Shown in pieces: positions 23,033 to 35,800 of a stretch of DNA of 64,000 nucleotides. Location of the stretch: NCBI GenBank assembly GCA_905182985.1, contig CAJJDN010000004.1, positions 871,358 to 935,357 on the forward strand, in the 5' to 3' direction. Under the pieces are notes generated by a model, which saw nothing but the letters and a program-made list of their open reading frames with translations, ran no database searches and was not told where the DNA came from. A program made the position numbers and the translations under genes. The stretch comes from Paramecium sonneborni (lineage: Eukaryota > Ciliophora > Oligohymenophorea > Peniculida > Parameciidae). Numbering within the stretch: position 1 is the first letter of the stretch; each line of letters begins with the position of its first letter.

Positions 23033-24853
23033 TCATTTATATTTTTAAAGAATTCCACCAGCAGAAGCTATTAAACAACCTATTTCTTCAATCCAAAGAA
23101 GTGGTTCAGGGAAATTCTTTTTAGGTCCATTAATAACTTTGATTTCTCCATCTAAAATAGAATAAAATTTATGAGTTCCATCCCAAGATGAAGTAACAAA
23201 TAATCTATTATAAATAAATAATTAATTACTTTTAATCTATTCTTCTAATAAATCTAATAACAGAAGAATGAGCTTTAATAACTTATTACATTTCTATAGA
23301 TTAAATAAAAGTATAGATTCTTATTTCTCCAGAATTATTTCCAGTGACAAATCTAATTCCATCTAATGCAATCACTGTTTTTATTTCACATTCTTAAGAA
23401 ACTATTCCAACAAAATCTCCACTTAAGAAATTAGAAGCTACAATTGTACCATCATCTGAAACAGTAACAATAATATTTGGATTAATTAAAGCTATATCAT
23501 TAACACTTGCTTAATGAACAGCTATCTTTTATACTTATTATTATGTTTAAGCATTAAAAATTTTAGTTGTCTTTTAAATAACATTTTAATATTTACTCCA
23601 TCTTCTGAACATGTTGCTATTAAATATTTTGGTAAACTTATAATCTACCAAATATATTTCTCATGAGCATTAATTACCTTCCATTTATCAAAGTTTTCCC
23701 AATCCCATAATTACAATTAAAATGATTACTCATTCTCTTCAACACTTATTATTAATATATAATCTTATACCATGCAATTATATATGTTTTTTTATCTTCT
23801 AATGTTACTGAACATAATGATGATATATCATTTTCACAATCTAATTATAATATAAATTAAAAGTTTTTTGTTTTATCAAAAATAAATATTCTTGTTCCAG
23901 AACTATATGCTATTAATCTTTAATCTATAGAAATTATTGATTTCACCTAAGGATTTTCTTATCTCTCTACTTAATTTGGTTCAATTATTATATCTTACAC
24001 TCCTTACATCTATTATCTAATTTCTAATTATTACTGCTTTTATAGACTCTATTAAATATTCTTAATCTTCTTTATTTTTTTCAATCAAAAATTATAAAGA
24101 AGGTTCTTTCAAATCTATTTTTGGCATCTCCACTGCACTCTATTGTATTTAATATAATTTATACTATACCTATTTACACATTTATTAAATCTTTTTCTAT
24201 ATATCTTTCTTTTATATTTCTAAATCATTATTAACCCTTTCTAATTTCTTTTTCACTCCTTAAACTTCCTTTAAAGCATCTATAAACTATTTTCCTTCCT
24301 ATTCATTATATAAAACTTTAGTCAACAAGATTGCACTTAAATCATCACTATTTTAAAATAACATTTGTGAGCTAACTATTTTATTAAAATCTTCTATAGT
24401 CTTTTCTGTCACTAACTATAGTTCAATTATTAAACTAAATACATCAAATATATCTTCATTTGTAAAAAGCTTATTTGGTAATTTCTTAAATAAACAATTA
24501 ACAAATAACTCATAGATCCCATTTAACAGAATTTCATAGATTTCATCAGCTTATTATACTAATTTTACTCTTAATTATTCTGTCTCATTTAATAATGGTA
24601 ACATTGTGTTTTTATATTCTATAATCAAATCACATGACTTCTAACTTTAAAGCTTACTTTAAATCTCTTTAAATGTAATAAACTATTCCGTTATTCTATC
24701 CTTCCTACATAAAGGACATGCTTTAAATGTTTAGTTTCTGTCTGTATAATTCTAACTAACACAATCAAAAGCATTATTGTGAATTTTACATTTATCTGAA
24801 CCTGTTTTACCTTATAAATTTCCCTTTTTACTCTTATCTCCACAAGTACCCAT
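23033..24853 (-). CDS. Zinc-finger and WD40-repeat protein, 572 aa
   Basis: Introns 24010-24034 (25 nt), 23745-23770 (26, AAG), 23571-23596 (26, AAAG) and 23205-23229 (25) give 573 codons. Residues about 18-52 contain a C-x-H...C...CPLC cluster (DKCKIHNNAFDCVSQ, FKACPLCRKD) resembling a divergent RING or B-box finger. A helical and coiled-coil middle follows (LKEVQGVKKKLERVNNDLEI). From about residue 270 a seven-bladed WD40 propeller is seen: QLWDWENFDKWKVINAHEKY, TCSEDGTTKIFNAQ, VSDDGTIVASNFLSG, IKAHSSVIRFIRRID and TSSWDGTHKFYSILDGEI. This could be a ubiquitin-ligase-type scaffold, but an incomplete zinc pattern makes that inference only. The C-terminus is intact. Confidence 0.85.
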
Positions 24854-25369
24854 GATTATTTTGAATTTTTATTTTAACTAATTAATTACATTGCTATCTT
24901 TATATTTATATAATTTTATTGAACTATTATATATACAAAAATATTTAGATTTTTTATAATAATTTTATGGATATTTTAAAGTTCATAATTGAATTAATTA
25001 TTATTCTCAATTTTAAATTCCAATCTACTTAAATTGAAAGCATTTTATAGTATTTTTAATCTCTTGAAATAAAATAAATTATATTATTAAATAGTTAAGA
25101 CAAAATTAGCAAATAATTATTTATATTTTCTCATTTTTAATTATCATCAACTTTAATTAAACATTCACAATTAAATGAATATTATTTTATCGAAATATTA
25201 TGTTTTATTATCAATTTAAAATATTTAATAATTCAAAAGATATCCTTATTTTGCTTTAATTAAAAATATTTATAAAATTAAAGATTCAAAATAAATTCAA
25301 GATTCTTAAATAAATTAAAAGATTAATAAAATATGAATATAAATTTTTGATAATTTTTTATAGATTTCA
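24854..25369. other. Intergenic region, nothing recognised
   Basis: 516 bp between two minus-strand genes. It is extremely AT-rich with TTAAAATT, AATTAAT and TATTTA runs. No ORF above chance, no repeat unit, and no RNA gene were seen. It should carry the promoter of the EF-hand gene's downstream neighbour's upstream side only in the sense of the WD40 gene start at 24853. Confidence 0.5.
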
Positions 25370-26281
25370 TCAATTTTAAAAAAATGTTAAGAATTCTTGC
25401 TCTTCTATTGATCCACTATCATTTTTATCCATAATTCTATAAACTCTATTAATTACTGCTTTATTCCAATCTAATTCAAGCTAAAAATTAAAATTTTGTA
25501 TATACTTTTTTTAGTAAAAAAATAAATTCACTAATAGATAAATCTTTAGATTTATTAGTATCAAATTCTTTAAAAACATTAATAACAAAATTTAGACCTC
25601 CAGCTCTTGTAATAACTCTTTCTTTAATTTATTTTAAACTATTCTATAAATATTCTTAAAATGCAGTGTCTTCTTATTTTTCATCAATATTCCATGCTTT
25701 AGATAAAATAGATGTAAATGTTTCATCTGATGCTATATTTAATGAAAGTTCTTCATGAAAATCTAAAAATTATTCATATGTTAATTCATCTCCAACACGT
25801 ATATTATCAATAAATGTTTTCATTCCATCTGTTAAATTATCAATCTTATATATTTATCCTAAATTTATTATCTTTATTATACTTAAATAATCTGATGTTA
25901 TTTTATTATTTTATTAACTTTCATAAACTTTCAGTACCATAGCTTTTCTTCTTTCATTCATTTCTTCTCTAATAAAAGTTAAAAATTCTCGAAAACTTAA
26001 AAATCCATCACTATCTTTATCAAAATACTTCAGTAATGCTTGTAATTCAACAATTTTTAAGTACATTCCTACACTCTTTAATAAATTATCTAATTCTTCT
26101 AGATTTAGTTTTCCGTTACCATTTTTATCATATTATTAAAATATTGCTCTAATATATATTGAATTTCTTAATACTTTAATCTTGATAAAGTACAATAAGG
26201 ATTTGCTTTACAAACATGATTTCTAAATCTAAAAACTAATTCTTAAATAGTAGTTGGTAATCCAACTCCGTAATATGCCAT
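25370..26281 (-). CDS. EF-hand calcium-binding protein, 286 aa
   Basis: Two introns (26149-26174, 26 nt; 25481-25505, 25 nt) give 287 codons from MAYYGVGLPTTIQELVFRFR to TGA. Four EF loops are visible in two pairs: DKNGNGKLNLEE (about residue 42) and DKDSDGFLSFRE (about 78), then DTNKSKDLSISE (about 233) and DKNDSGSIEEQE (about 271). Loops 1, 2 and 4 have acidic residues at positions 1, 3, 5 and 12 and should bind calcium; loop 3 has Ser at 5 and Glu at 12 and may be weaker. The central 120 residues are helical without loops. A cytosolic calcium sensor or ciliary calcium protein is likely. Confidence 0.9.
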
Positions 26282-26410
26282 ATATTTATATTATGTTATT
26301 AAATTTAATTAAAATGAATACAAATTAATATACTTATTAATTAAACTTATGAACTTAAAAAATCACAATATTGTTCAGCTAATAAGAGTTTACAAATAAA
26401 TAAAGTCATT

Positions 26411-27475
26411 TCAGTGAATTAATTGAGAAGAAACTGAATTAGAATTATAATAAGGAAATTCAAACTTAAGTTTATTTTGAGATTTTTCACAAGTTTTATC
26501 TAGTTCTAAATAGTCATCTAAATTATCTACTTATAATTTAGGCTATTCATTTTAGAATTGTGAATTGCTATAACTTTTTAATAATTTATGAGTTCTGTTT
26601 TTGATCTACAAATCCTTTATTAAGTTATAAAAATATTTACAGATCTTCCATTAAAATTTTGAGCTATTTAAGACCATTTAGATCCAAATTAATTATAAAA
26701 CTACAATAATTTTTGATCTTCTTAATAAGACCATGGTTATTTCTTAATATCAATAATACCTGCTCTTAACTTATTTATATATCTTTCCCTTATTTATTTT
26801 CCACTCTTATTTTTTAAGACTTTCAATATATGATATATAATATACTATTAGCTATAATTGCCCAATTATTTTCTTCTTTATTAACATTATCCCTTATTAT
26901 TTAATCTTCTTAAGGTGTCCATTTACTTTTTTATGATATTTCAGGTTTGTGTTTTCTTTACCAAAACTATTTACATTAAGTCAAAGTTCTTCCATTCATT
27001 TTTTCAACTATTCTATTCCAATCTCCATTAAATTATTAATACAAATTTGCTAGTAAATCATTTTCTTCTTAAGACCATTTTTTCATTTTTCCACTCTAAA
27101 TTCTATTCTAACTAATTTATTACATTTTTCTCTATCTCTCTACTTCTACTTCTTGATTTAATTGCAAAATCATCTACTTTTTATTAATTATTGAAAAACT
27201 GACTATTGTTCATCAAACGTGATTCATTTTCTATAACTAAATTATTAGTAGATGACAATATCTAATTCACTTCCAAATTTTCTTAAAAATTATTTACATC
27301 TTCTTAGCAACTAAAAAGTATTTCCTCTTATTTACTTCATATCTCCTAGTTAATCACATTCAAACTAATATTATATCTTTTAATCTAAAAAGTCATTCTA
27401 AAACTATTCTTCCTAAACAAAGAAAAATTAATCATCATTCTAAGCATCAAAGATTAAGTCATCATCAAAGCTCAT
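26411..27475 (-). CDS. Three-repeat Myb (R1R2R3) DNA-binding protein, 319 aa
   Basis: Introns 27311-27335 (25 nt), 27096-27123 (28), 26820-26845 (26, AAAG) and 26625-26650 (26, AAAG) give 320 codons. An acidic Q-rich N-terminus (MSFDDDLIFDAQNDDQFFFV) precedes three Myb repeats: KKWSQEENDLLANLYQQFNG with DWNRIVEKMNGRTLTQCKQF; SKWTPQEDQIIRDNVNKEEN with NWAIIANSILKNKSGKQIRE; and QPWSYQEDQKLLQFYNQFGS with KWSQIAQNFNGRSDLQIKNR. The tryptophan register (W...W/F...W) and the recognition-helix KNRTHKL of repeat 3 match animal and plant R1R2R3 Myb proteins. It probably regulates transcription of cell-cycle or cilia genes. No activation domain is recognisable. Confidence 0.9.
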
Positions 27476-27914
27476 TTTAAATAAATATAAGTAATTATCG
27501 AAAAAAAACACTACCAAAATCATATTCTATCAACCTCTTACCTTCAAAATATCTTATTTCTTATTTTTACACTAAACCAATTCCAATTGTTAAATATACA
27601 CATATTAATTTACAATTTCTAATCTATCTGGTTAGAATATTTTATATAATTATTTTTTTTCAAATAGATAATAAATATTAATTCAACACTCTATTGATAA
27701 TTTTTCATTTCTATATATAATTTTTAAAATGAGAATTTATTTCTCTCTTTTTTTTTACGTTTACAAAGTTATTTAGAAACTTAACAGATTTTCATTAAAT
27801 CTGATAGAACAATTTTATAATTTTATATAAAGAATTTTATTCTTATTGATTCTATGATAATTAATCACTTATATTCATATTCATCATTATATTTTTTTTA
27901 CTCTATAAATTAAT
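27476..27914. other. Intergenic region, nothing recognised
   Basis: 439 bp between two minus-strand genes, with long T-rich runs and no frame above chance. It should contain the Myb gene promoter. Confidence 0.55.
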
Positions 27915-28498
27915 TCATTGTTAAAAATTTTTATTAACAGTATCATTAAATTTAAATAGATCTTCTGATAAAGTTAAACATATATTATTTAATAATTATT
28001 TTTAGAAGTTTAGATCACATTTCAATTAATATTGTTATACTATTCTAACTTTAATATCATAGTTCCTTTAATAAATCAAATCTGATGAACCCTCTAAATT
28101 AATTTCTATTGTTAATCGTTGTTTTGTATTATTTATCTCCTACAATTAACTTAAATGACATTTTTGAATGAGTTTCATAGTACATTGAAGCACTATTCTA
28201 AAAATAAAGAAAAGGTATTGATTATCCTTTAATAAACTTCCTCTAAATTTGATATTAAACTTATAATAATTATAATAGATAAGTCAAAATTAATGTTTTA
28301 AGTTATATTAAATCTCTCACAAATTATATCAATCAACTATTAAGTAAATTTTGATAGTGATAGTTAAATGCATCATTGATTACATTTGTTACTATACTGA
28401 TACTCTATTACTCCTAATCAGTTGTAATATGATTAGAGCAAGAAAATTATATGTTATATACCTAAAACACATAATGCAACTTAAATTCTATTTTACAT
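27915..28498 (-). CDS. Unknown protein; middle junction uncertain
   Basis: Start MQNRIQ at 28498, then a 19-nt intron (28479-28461 region, GTTGCATTATGTGTTTTAG) leads to VYNIQFSCSNHITTDQEQQS and SIVTNVINDAFNYHYQNLLN. A clear downstream part reads QNSASMYYETHSKMSFKLIV, GDKQYKTTINNRNQFRG, then after a 25-nt intron (28066-28090) NYDIKVRIVQQYQLKCDLNF and LSEDLFKFNDTVNKNFQQ to TGA 27915. Between them a TGA near 28330 must be removed; a 24-nt GTTGAT...GAG segment is the only candidate, and its GAG end is abnormal. No family recognised. The two flanking parts are confidently coding; the join is not. Confidence 0.55.
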
Positions 28499-28635
28499 AC
28501 TTATTTTTCAATATATAATAATAAAATAAAAATAATTCTGTTTCAAAATAAAAAATTGAATTTAAATTTTTATTTTTATGGGGAAATAAGAAAATATAAA
28601 TTAAATAAGTCTTATAAAATCAAAATTGATAAGTT

Positions 28636-29716
28636 TCAGTTATTTAAAAATTTTTTTTATTTCCAAAGATCTATGAGGGATTTTATATTTTTATTTTGCA
28701 AATTTTATACTATTTATTATTCTTAATTTAACTTATCCATGCAAACCATGAGAAACATTCCCATGTGAATAGATGTCAAAGTGTTATGTAATGTTTCACC
28801 ATTACTATCAGATTATTTGAATATTGGATCCAAAACACCATTTATTAAGATTTCAAAAATATATTTTGATATTACTAACATGTTTCCTATAACTTTATCT
28901 TTATCATTTTGGGCCAATTATAATAAATCCTCCTTAAATAATGTTATACAAGATAATGTATAAATCAACTAAAAGACCGTTGTTTATTTAGCTTCTATCT
29001 CTTTTGATTTTTTTTTTGTCAATCTCTCTAATTCAAACATTTAATAGAGGATAGAGTAAAGTAGGTTGCAATGATTGATGTCATTCTCATCATAATACTT
29101 TTTACCTTCTGTTATGATGATTTATTTTTAATTTTAATAGAGTGATTATTTAGTTGTAATTGTGAAACAGCAACATTTTGTTGATGTTTTTTTTTTTAAA
29201 TATGGCTTATTTATTTCTTAAATACGATATTTAACTAAGATTTCACTTAGAGCCTACATCTAACTAAAATTCAAATATATTGTACCAATTGACATATAGA
29301 TTTTCTCCTTTGGCCTTTTTTTAAATAGGAATAGGGGAATCTAAATTTTCATTATCATAGACACTATTAAATTCTTCTAACCTATCTTCAATTAAATTTA
29401 ATGATTCATCTTATTGGTTTATTTATTTATTATTTTGTTTTGATTGCGAATTCTTTTGTTAGATTATATATTGTTATTATTTATGCTATGTTTATAATGA
29501 ATCTTATCTTTGAACTTCAGATTAATTGACATGTTCTTGACGAGAGTATCGAGTATTCTAATTATCAATTTTTATATTTTTTGGAAACAGATTTACTTAT
29601 GTAGAATCGGCTCGTTTTTAATATTATTGTTAGAATTGAGATTATTAAATAGTTTAATTCATTGTACTAGCTGTTCCTAATCTTTCTATTTATTTCTTAT
29701 TTTCATTATTATTCAT
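28636..29716 (-). CDS. Unknown protein with helical C-terminal domain, 352 aa
   Basis: One intron (29264-29285, 22 nt) gives 353 codons from MNNNENKKQIERLGTASTMN to TGA. Residues 1-140 are Q/N/S-rich and disordered. A conserved-looking globular part follows: MQALSEILVKYRIQEINKPY, STKCCCFTITTK, YYDENDINHCNLLYSILYQM, TVFQLIYTLSCITLFKEDLL, VIGNMLVISKYIFEILING and TLHNTLTSIHMGMFLM. A CCC cluster sits in the middle. I considered an ELMO domain because of the helical layout and the final SIHMGMF helix, but the HWxxIGFQG core is absent, so this is rejected as an assignment. Confidence 0.72.
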
Positions 29717-29802
29717 TTATGAAAAAAGTATTTATTAATATTTATTAACATTATTGAAATCAGCATGAAAAATTTTAGTTTGACCATACTTATTAATTAA
29801 TA

Positions 29803-32800
29803 TCATTTAAACATTCCAAAAACCCCACTCGATTTCTTTTTATCAATAGCAGAACTTAATTTGTTAATTAAAGCTTCACTAATTTATTATTCAAATTAAA
29901 CACCACTTAGTTTTAAAAGATGTGAAGAATAAGACTGAAATTCTTGTTTTTTTCTAAATTTAAAAATATAAAATACTCCTATTGCAAAGCTTCAAAGAAT
30001 TTCTAAATATTCTTTTTAAGATGTTCAGCCAATGCCCCATTTTCAGAATTGGAAACTTTTTCTGCCATTTTCTATAATTCATCTTACATTGAATTTAATT
30101 TTTCATTTAATATTCTATTCTCATCTTTCATTAATTTATTTTATTTCTAAATATAAACAATAATTATATACCATATAAATATCTTCATTTTATTCACTTT
30201 CTTTTAATTATTAAGCCAATTTAAGATTTTCCATTTTTAAATATTCTTATTCTTTTTTGTACTTCAACAAAATTTGTTTAATATTTGAAGTACAATCATC
30301 ATCATCAATTGATTAATTAACTTTTAATGCACTATTTGGCTCACTAGATTTATTATATGGTCTTGAGGAATTATCTGGTTAACTTGTTACATCAATTATT
30401 TATTAACTCAAAATCCTCTTCTCATTAATCAATTATTTGATTTCTTATTTCTCTTTTTCCAGTTATTTTTTAATATTCTCTAATTACAATTTAAGCAAAG
30501 GCATCTCATAAACTTTAGAACAAACCTATTTAAAAATTGATTCACATTCTTAATTTAATCCAATTTAACTAATTTATGATCCCCATTATTTATCTTAGTT
30601 TAGAGCCTACTATAACATACTAAATATTGTTAATTATTTTTAATCATACTATTAATGTATATTTGTTGTTGTTTCTGACCAAACCTTAACAGTTTTATTT
30701 AAAAAATTCACTTATATTTGTAAGCTCTCATTTTCTTTTTTTAAAGACTCGTTCATTTATTAAGTTTCTTTGTTATCAAACTATATCATTTAGATCTCAA
30801 TTTCTAAACCTTAACACTTTTCTTACAATAAATAGTTCTTTTCCTATACACTTAATTCATCTTATTCATCTAAATGTTCTCTTATTAGAACTTCAAGAGG
30901 AGATTAAATAATTCTTTGTAATTGTTAATTTTTTAACAATTATATTTATTATTATAAATCTTCAATTACAGCCTTATCCTTACAAGGAGATTCATAAATT
31001 ATATTTTCTTATTTCTAACTTTCAATTTATTATTGCAATTATCTATTTTATTCCTATAATTATTAAATTATTTGATCTCTTGAAACTCCACTACTCTTTT
31101 TTATCAATAAATCATATGTTTCACTAACATTTTCACTAACTGTTGGAAATATGTTCTATTTTTAATTTTAACTTTTTTAATCATTATTGATTTCTGATTC
31201 ATCAAGAGGATTTGTTAAAGATTCTTGCAGTTAATTACTATCAATTTAAGATTCAGAATTTTCTATTTACTCTATGTTTTAAGATTATGAGATTTACTCA
31301 TTTTATATCTTCAAGCTTTCGAACTATTTTTTCCATTAAATTAAACTATGATCTTTGTCTAACATTGTTTGCTATAATTAATCTAATTCTTTTTCTAATC
31401 TTTGTACATCAATCTTTAGTTATTGTGCTAATTCTAATTCATTTTAAAGTTTTTCTTATAATTGATGATTTTCTGACAATTATATATTATGAGCTTGCTT
31501 TTCAGTTTGTAACTATTCCATAAATAATAATTATTAATTTTAGAAATCTTCATTTTGTTAATTCAATTCTTTAATTTCAATCTCCTGTTATTCATTCTTT
31601 TATTCTAACAAATTTATTTTTTTTGTAAATTCTTCAATTTCTTATCCCATCTGATATATTTTGGCTTCATTTTAACTTAATGTTTCTCTATACTATTCAT
31701 TAAGTTATTGAAGTTCCAAAGATAAAGATTCTTAATTATACTAAAATTGCTATATTTATTCATTCAATTAATTAATTTTTTTTTCCTAATTCTAAATTGT
31801 TTCTAACCTTTGTTTTAAATCATTATTTTATTATTCTAATTTTTTTTCACATACAACATTTATATTTGTTAAGTTTAATATATGCTCATCCATTTCTTCT
31901 TTTTATAAGATCAATTCTTATTGGGATATTTATAATTATTCAATAGTCTTTTATGTAGTATTCATCTTTTACTCAAGATCATTATATTTTTATTCTTTTG
32001 ATATATTATCCTTTTCTAATAAATTTATTTAATCCCTACAATTTATTATTTCTTATTTGAGTTTTTAGTTTTCTTCTTGGAATTATTCCAATTATTTTTC
32101 TTTGATTGATTGTTCTTCTTATAAATTTTTCATTTAACTACACTATTATTAATATTAATTTTCTTTTGATTCATAAATGTTAACTTATTACTAGAAGTTA
32201 TTAATTTACTTTTAAAAATTTACAATCTCAACATTCTTTAATTCTTCAATAATTTTCTAATCACTTTCTTACTTCAATTTCATAACTTCTGTTTATTATT
32301 TTTCATCTTATAATTAAATTTAGAGTTATTAATTATTTTATTTCAAATTTTCAATTTATGTTTGCAATTCAATTTAACTTTACTACAAATCATTTCCCTA
32401 ATTTGAAATCATATCTATTTTTGATTGCTTTTATGCATTTTCAAATTTTTATGATTCTATCTCATATGATAATTTTTATATTTGTTCTTAATTTTTTTAT
32501 CTTTCTTCGAATAAGGTTGCTAAAGATTATTTTAAATCTGCAATTTCTTATTATAGAATGAATTTCTCATTTTAAATTTAATCCAACTTTTATTAACTAT
32601 GAGATTAATTTCTGTTTAATATTTCATTTTCTTATTCTAAATCCTGAAATCTTTCATCTAATTATTCTAATTAACTGTTTATTTCATTATATTTATTTTA
32701 AAATATTTTAATTTGAAATTCTGAATCCTCTAAATTATATTTTTAATCTTCAATTACTATTAATTATTAATTTATATTTTCTTTTAAAATTTCAATCTCT

Positions 32801-35800
32801 TTCTATTATTTTTCACATTCAATTTACAATTTAGAATTTTCATTTTTTAGATTTTCAATATGATTACTTTGTTCATAAATTTTATTATGTAAAGATAATA
32901 AATTCTCTTCTTATGAATTGATTTTTTATATCTATTATTAAACTTCTTATTTATATTCTTAAATGATTCTTTCTAATTTTTATTTATTTTAAAATTCTTC
33001 TTCTTTTTCAGCTTATTCATTTTTTAATTATCTTATTGTTATTTCCAAATCTTACTTAACATCATCCAAATTTTCTTCTGTTTCTTTTAGAATATTAGTT
33101 AATTCTTCAATTTGAGAATATTGATATTAATTTTAAAATTTTTAATTCTCTAATTCATTTTGTAAAACTTATATTTATTACTCCAAATCCTAAAGTTTTT
33201 CATTATTTTGATTTAAATTTTATTATGAATTAATTAAATGATTCTCTAATTCATTTTTAATTATTTGATTATCTTCTCTTAACTTGCAATTCTCTGCAAA
33301 ATTAAGATTTGCACTGGTTCTTAATTAAACCATTTCTTCTTAAAATTGATTGATAATAACTTTATTTTAATCAATTTATTCTTTATAAATTTTTAAATCT
33401 CTATTTAAAATTTCTATCTCTTAACTTTTATCCTCAATTTCTTCCTCTAATAATTTTTATTAACTACGAAGATCATAATAAGTGTTTTACAAAATATCAT
33501 AGTTTTATTATGAATCACTCAAATTTTGTTACAATTCTTCATTTATTTTCTAGAGATCTAATACCTACTCTTATATTTCACATTACTTTTAAGATTAATT
33601 ATTTAATTAAGATATCAACTTTTCTTATTCTTCAATCTATAATTCATATGAAAGACACTTTGCATTTAAACAATCTTATTCAAACTTACTTGCCTACTCT
33701 TTCATAGCCATTTCATTAATCTCTTCTTTCTTTAAAGATAATTCATTTAAACTATCTTATAATCTCTATTCAAAATTTTCTAGTTAATCTTACAACTTTT
33801 TATTTTGATTTTCACAACATTCAATTTTTTAAAGAAGATTATTTATTTAGATCAAACTTTCCTCATATTATTATTATATGATTATTTGTTCTGTTTCAGC
33901 CTGTTTTAATTTACATTTTAATTATTCCAAATCTTCAAGAGTTTCATTAAAATTTTTATCTTATTCATTAATAACTTATTTGTTTTATTATTCTTATTAT
34001 TCAAATTACTTCAATGCTTCTTATTATAAAATAATTTATTTCTCTAAAAATTATTACTGTTAAATATTCTATGCCGATTACTAATCTATTTATTCATTTT
34101 AATTCCTTATTTATTAATGTAATTAATTTATTTCATCTTTAAGTTACTGAATTAAAACTAATTAATCTTAATTGGAACTTATTTAAGTTTATAACTTTTC
34201 TTATATATCATTCATTTATTTTTATTTTACTTTTTAATCATTATTTTCATTTATTATCTCATTTTTAAGTTCATTCATCATTAATTCTTACTAGTTTACT
34301 TTATTTTAAGATGAAAGTAAATCCATTTTGAACTTCTCAACTTCTTGAGATTTTTCTTAATATTTTTTTAATTAATCATTTAATTAATTTTAAAGTTATT
34401 AATTTTATTAGTTTTAACTATTTTCTTTTTCATTTAATTATTAAATGAGATTTAAATTCTAAATTATCTTTTTATCTTAGTTTTCAATTTAAACTTTAAA
34501 ACTTTCTAATTTTTACAGATATTCTTTTTCTTTATTTTATAAATTTTCAATTTCTATTTCTAATAGCTTATTATTTTCTAATAGATTTTAAGTTTTGATC
34601 TATTATTTGAGTTCTTAATTTTCTTTAATCAGCTTTTATGATTATTCCTATTCTATTTCTAATTATTATTAATATTATTCTAATTATCGAACCTTTTCCT
34701 CTAAATCAAAAGTTAACTCATCTTAAATATTGGTTAAATTTAAATTAATTTGTTTTAACTAATAACATTCATCTTCCATCTTTTTTAATTTTTTTAATTC
34801 TTATTTGACATATTTAATTACTTCTTAATTTTATTCCAAATTAACAGTGCTACTACTTGTCATTTGCTAATGCCATTGTTATAACATTTAAAAGTATTTC
34901 TTATTTTCTTATTCCAAATTAGAAATTTATAAAAGAAATTAAGAATTTTATTTTTGTTATTCCAAATTTAAATTTCTAAATTCGTTCTTTTGTTATTCAA
35001 TCTATATCAACTTTGAACTTAATTATTATATTATTTCATCAAATCCTCCTAATTCTTATTAAAATCTTGACATATATTTATTATTACCATCAGAGATAAA
35101 TAATTGATCTCCAAATTTACTACTTTATCTTGATATTGCATTTTTCGGTGATTGCGATTTATATAAAAGACTATTTTACTTTTATTTAATTAATTAAATA
35201 AGCTATTCAAAAAATTTTTCTTTTTCATCTTATTACAATTATATTTATTGTACTAAAGTTTCATTTTCATTTTTTAATAGCTCAAGTTTATTGTTTATAT
35301 CTTACAATTTATTTTATAAGATTTATTATAGATTATTATCCTCTACTTTTTTTAACTTTTCTTATAAAATTTTATTTTTCTACTAGAGTTCTTCGTTATA
35401 ATTTTCACATTTAATTAAATCTTATTAACCTTTATTTAACAATCTAATTTATGAATTTATTTAATTTTCTGCTTGATTAACTGCATCATTTTTCTAAATT
35501 ATTTCATTCTATAATTATTCTATGTTTTCTAATAAATTATCTTTTTAATTATTTAATGAAATTAATTAAATTTTTAATTAATTTATTTCTTCTTATTGCT
35601 CTTTTTAATTATCTAACTCTTCATACAATTTTTTTTCCTTTTGCTGATATTATTAAATAATTTTTTCATTAGCCATCATAATTCTATTTTAATCTTCAAT
35701 CTGTTTGTGTAATTATTATATTTAAGATTATTACTTAACTATTTAGACATGTAATTAATCATTAAGATTTTATAATTCTTAATTATTTTCTTCTCCAAAT

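Noticed and set aside
24854..25369. Possible tRNA or small RNA gene in the intergenic gaps
   Set aside because: The gaps are uniformly about 85-90% A+T with no GC-richer block able to form a cloverleaf; no T-loop GTTCNANNC motif was noticed.
28636..29716. ELMO-domain assignment for the 352-aa protein
   Set aside because: The helical pattern and a final SIHMGMF helix are suggestive, but the diagnostic HW-x-IGFQG core is missing.
30361..30402. Possible RVxF-like motifs in coiled-coil proteins
   Set aside because: Single RVxF matches are expected by chance in long basic proteins; only the paired, spaced motifs at 58-59.6 kb were kept.
31212..32561. Several plus-strand frames inside the giant coiled-coil gene
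   Set aside because: They are antisense shadows of the minus-strand gene, whose 2391-codon frame is far longer and has coherent coiled-coil sequence.
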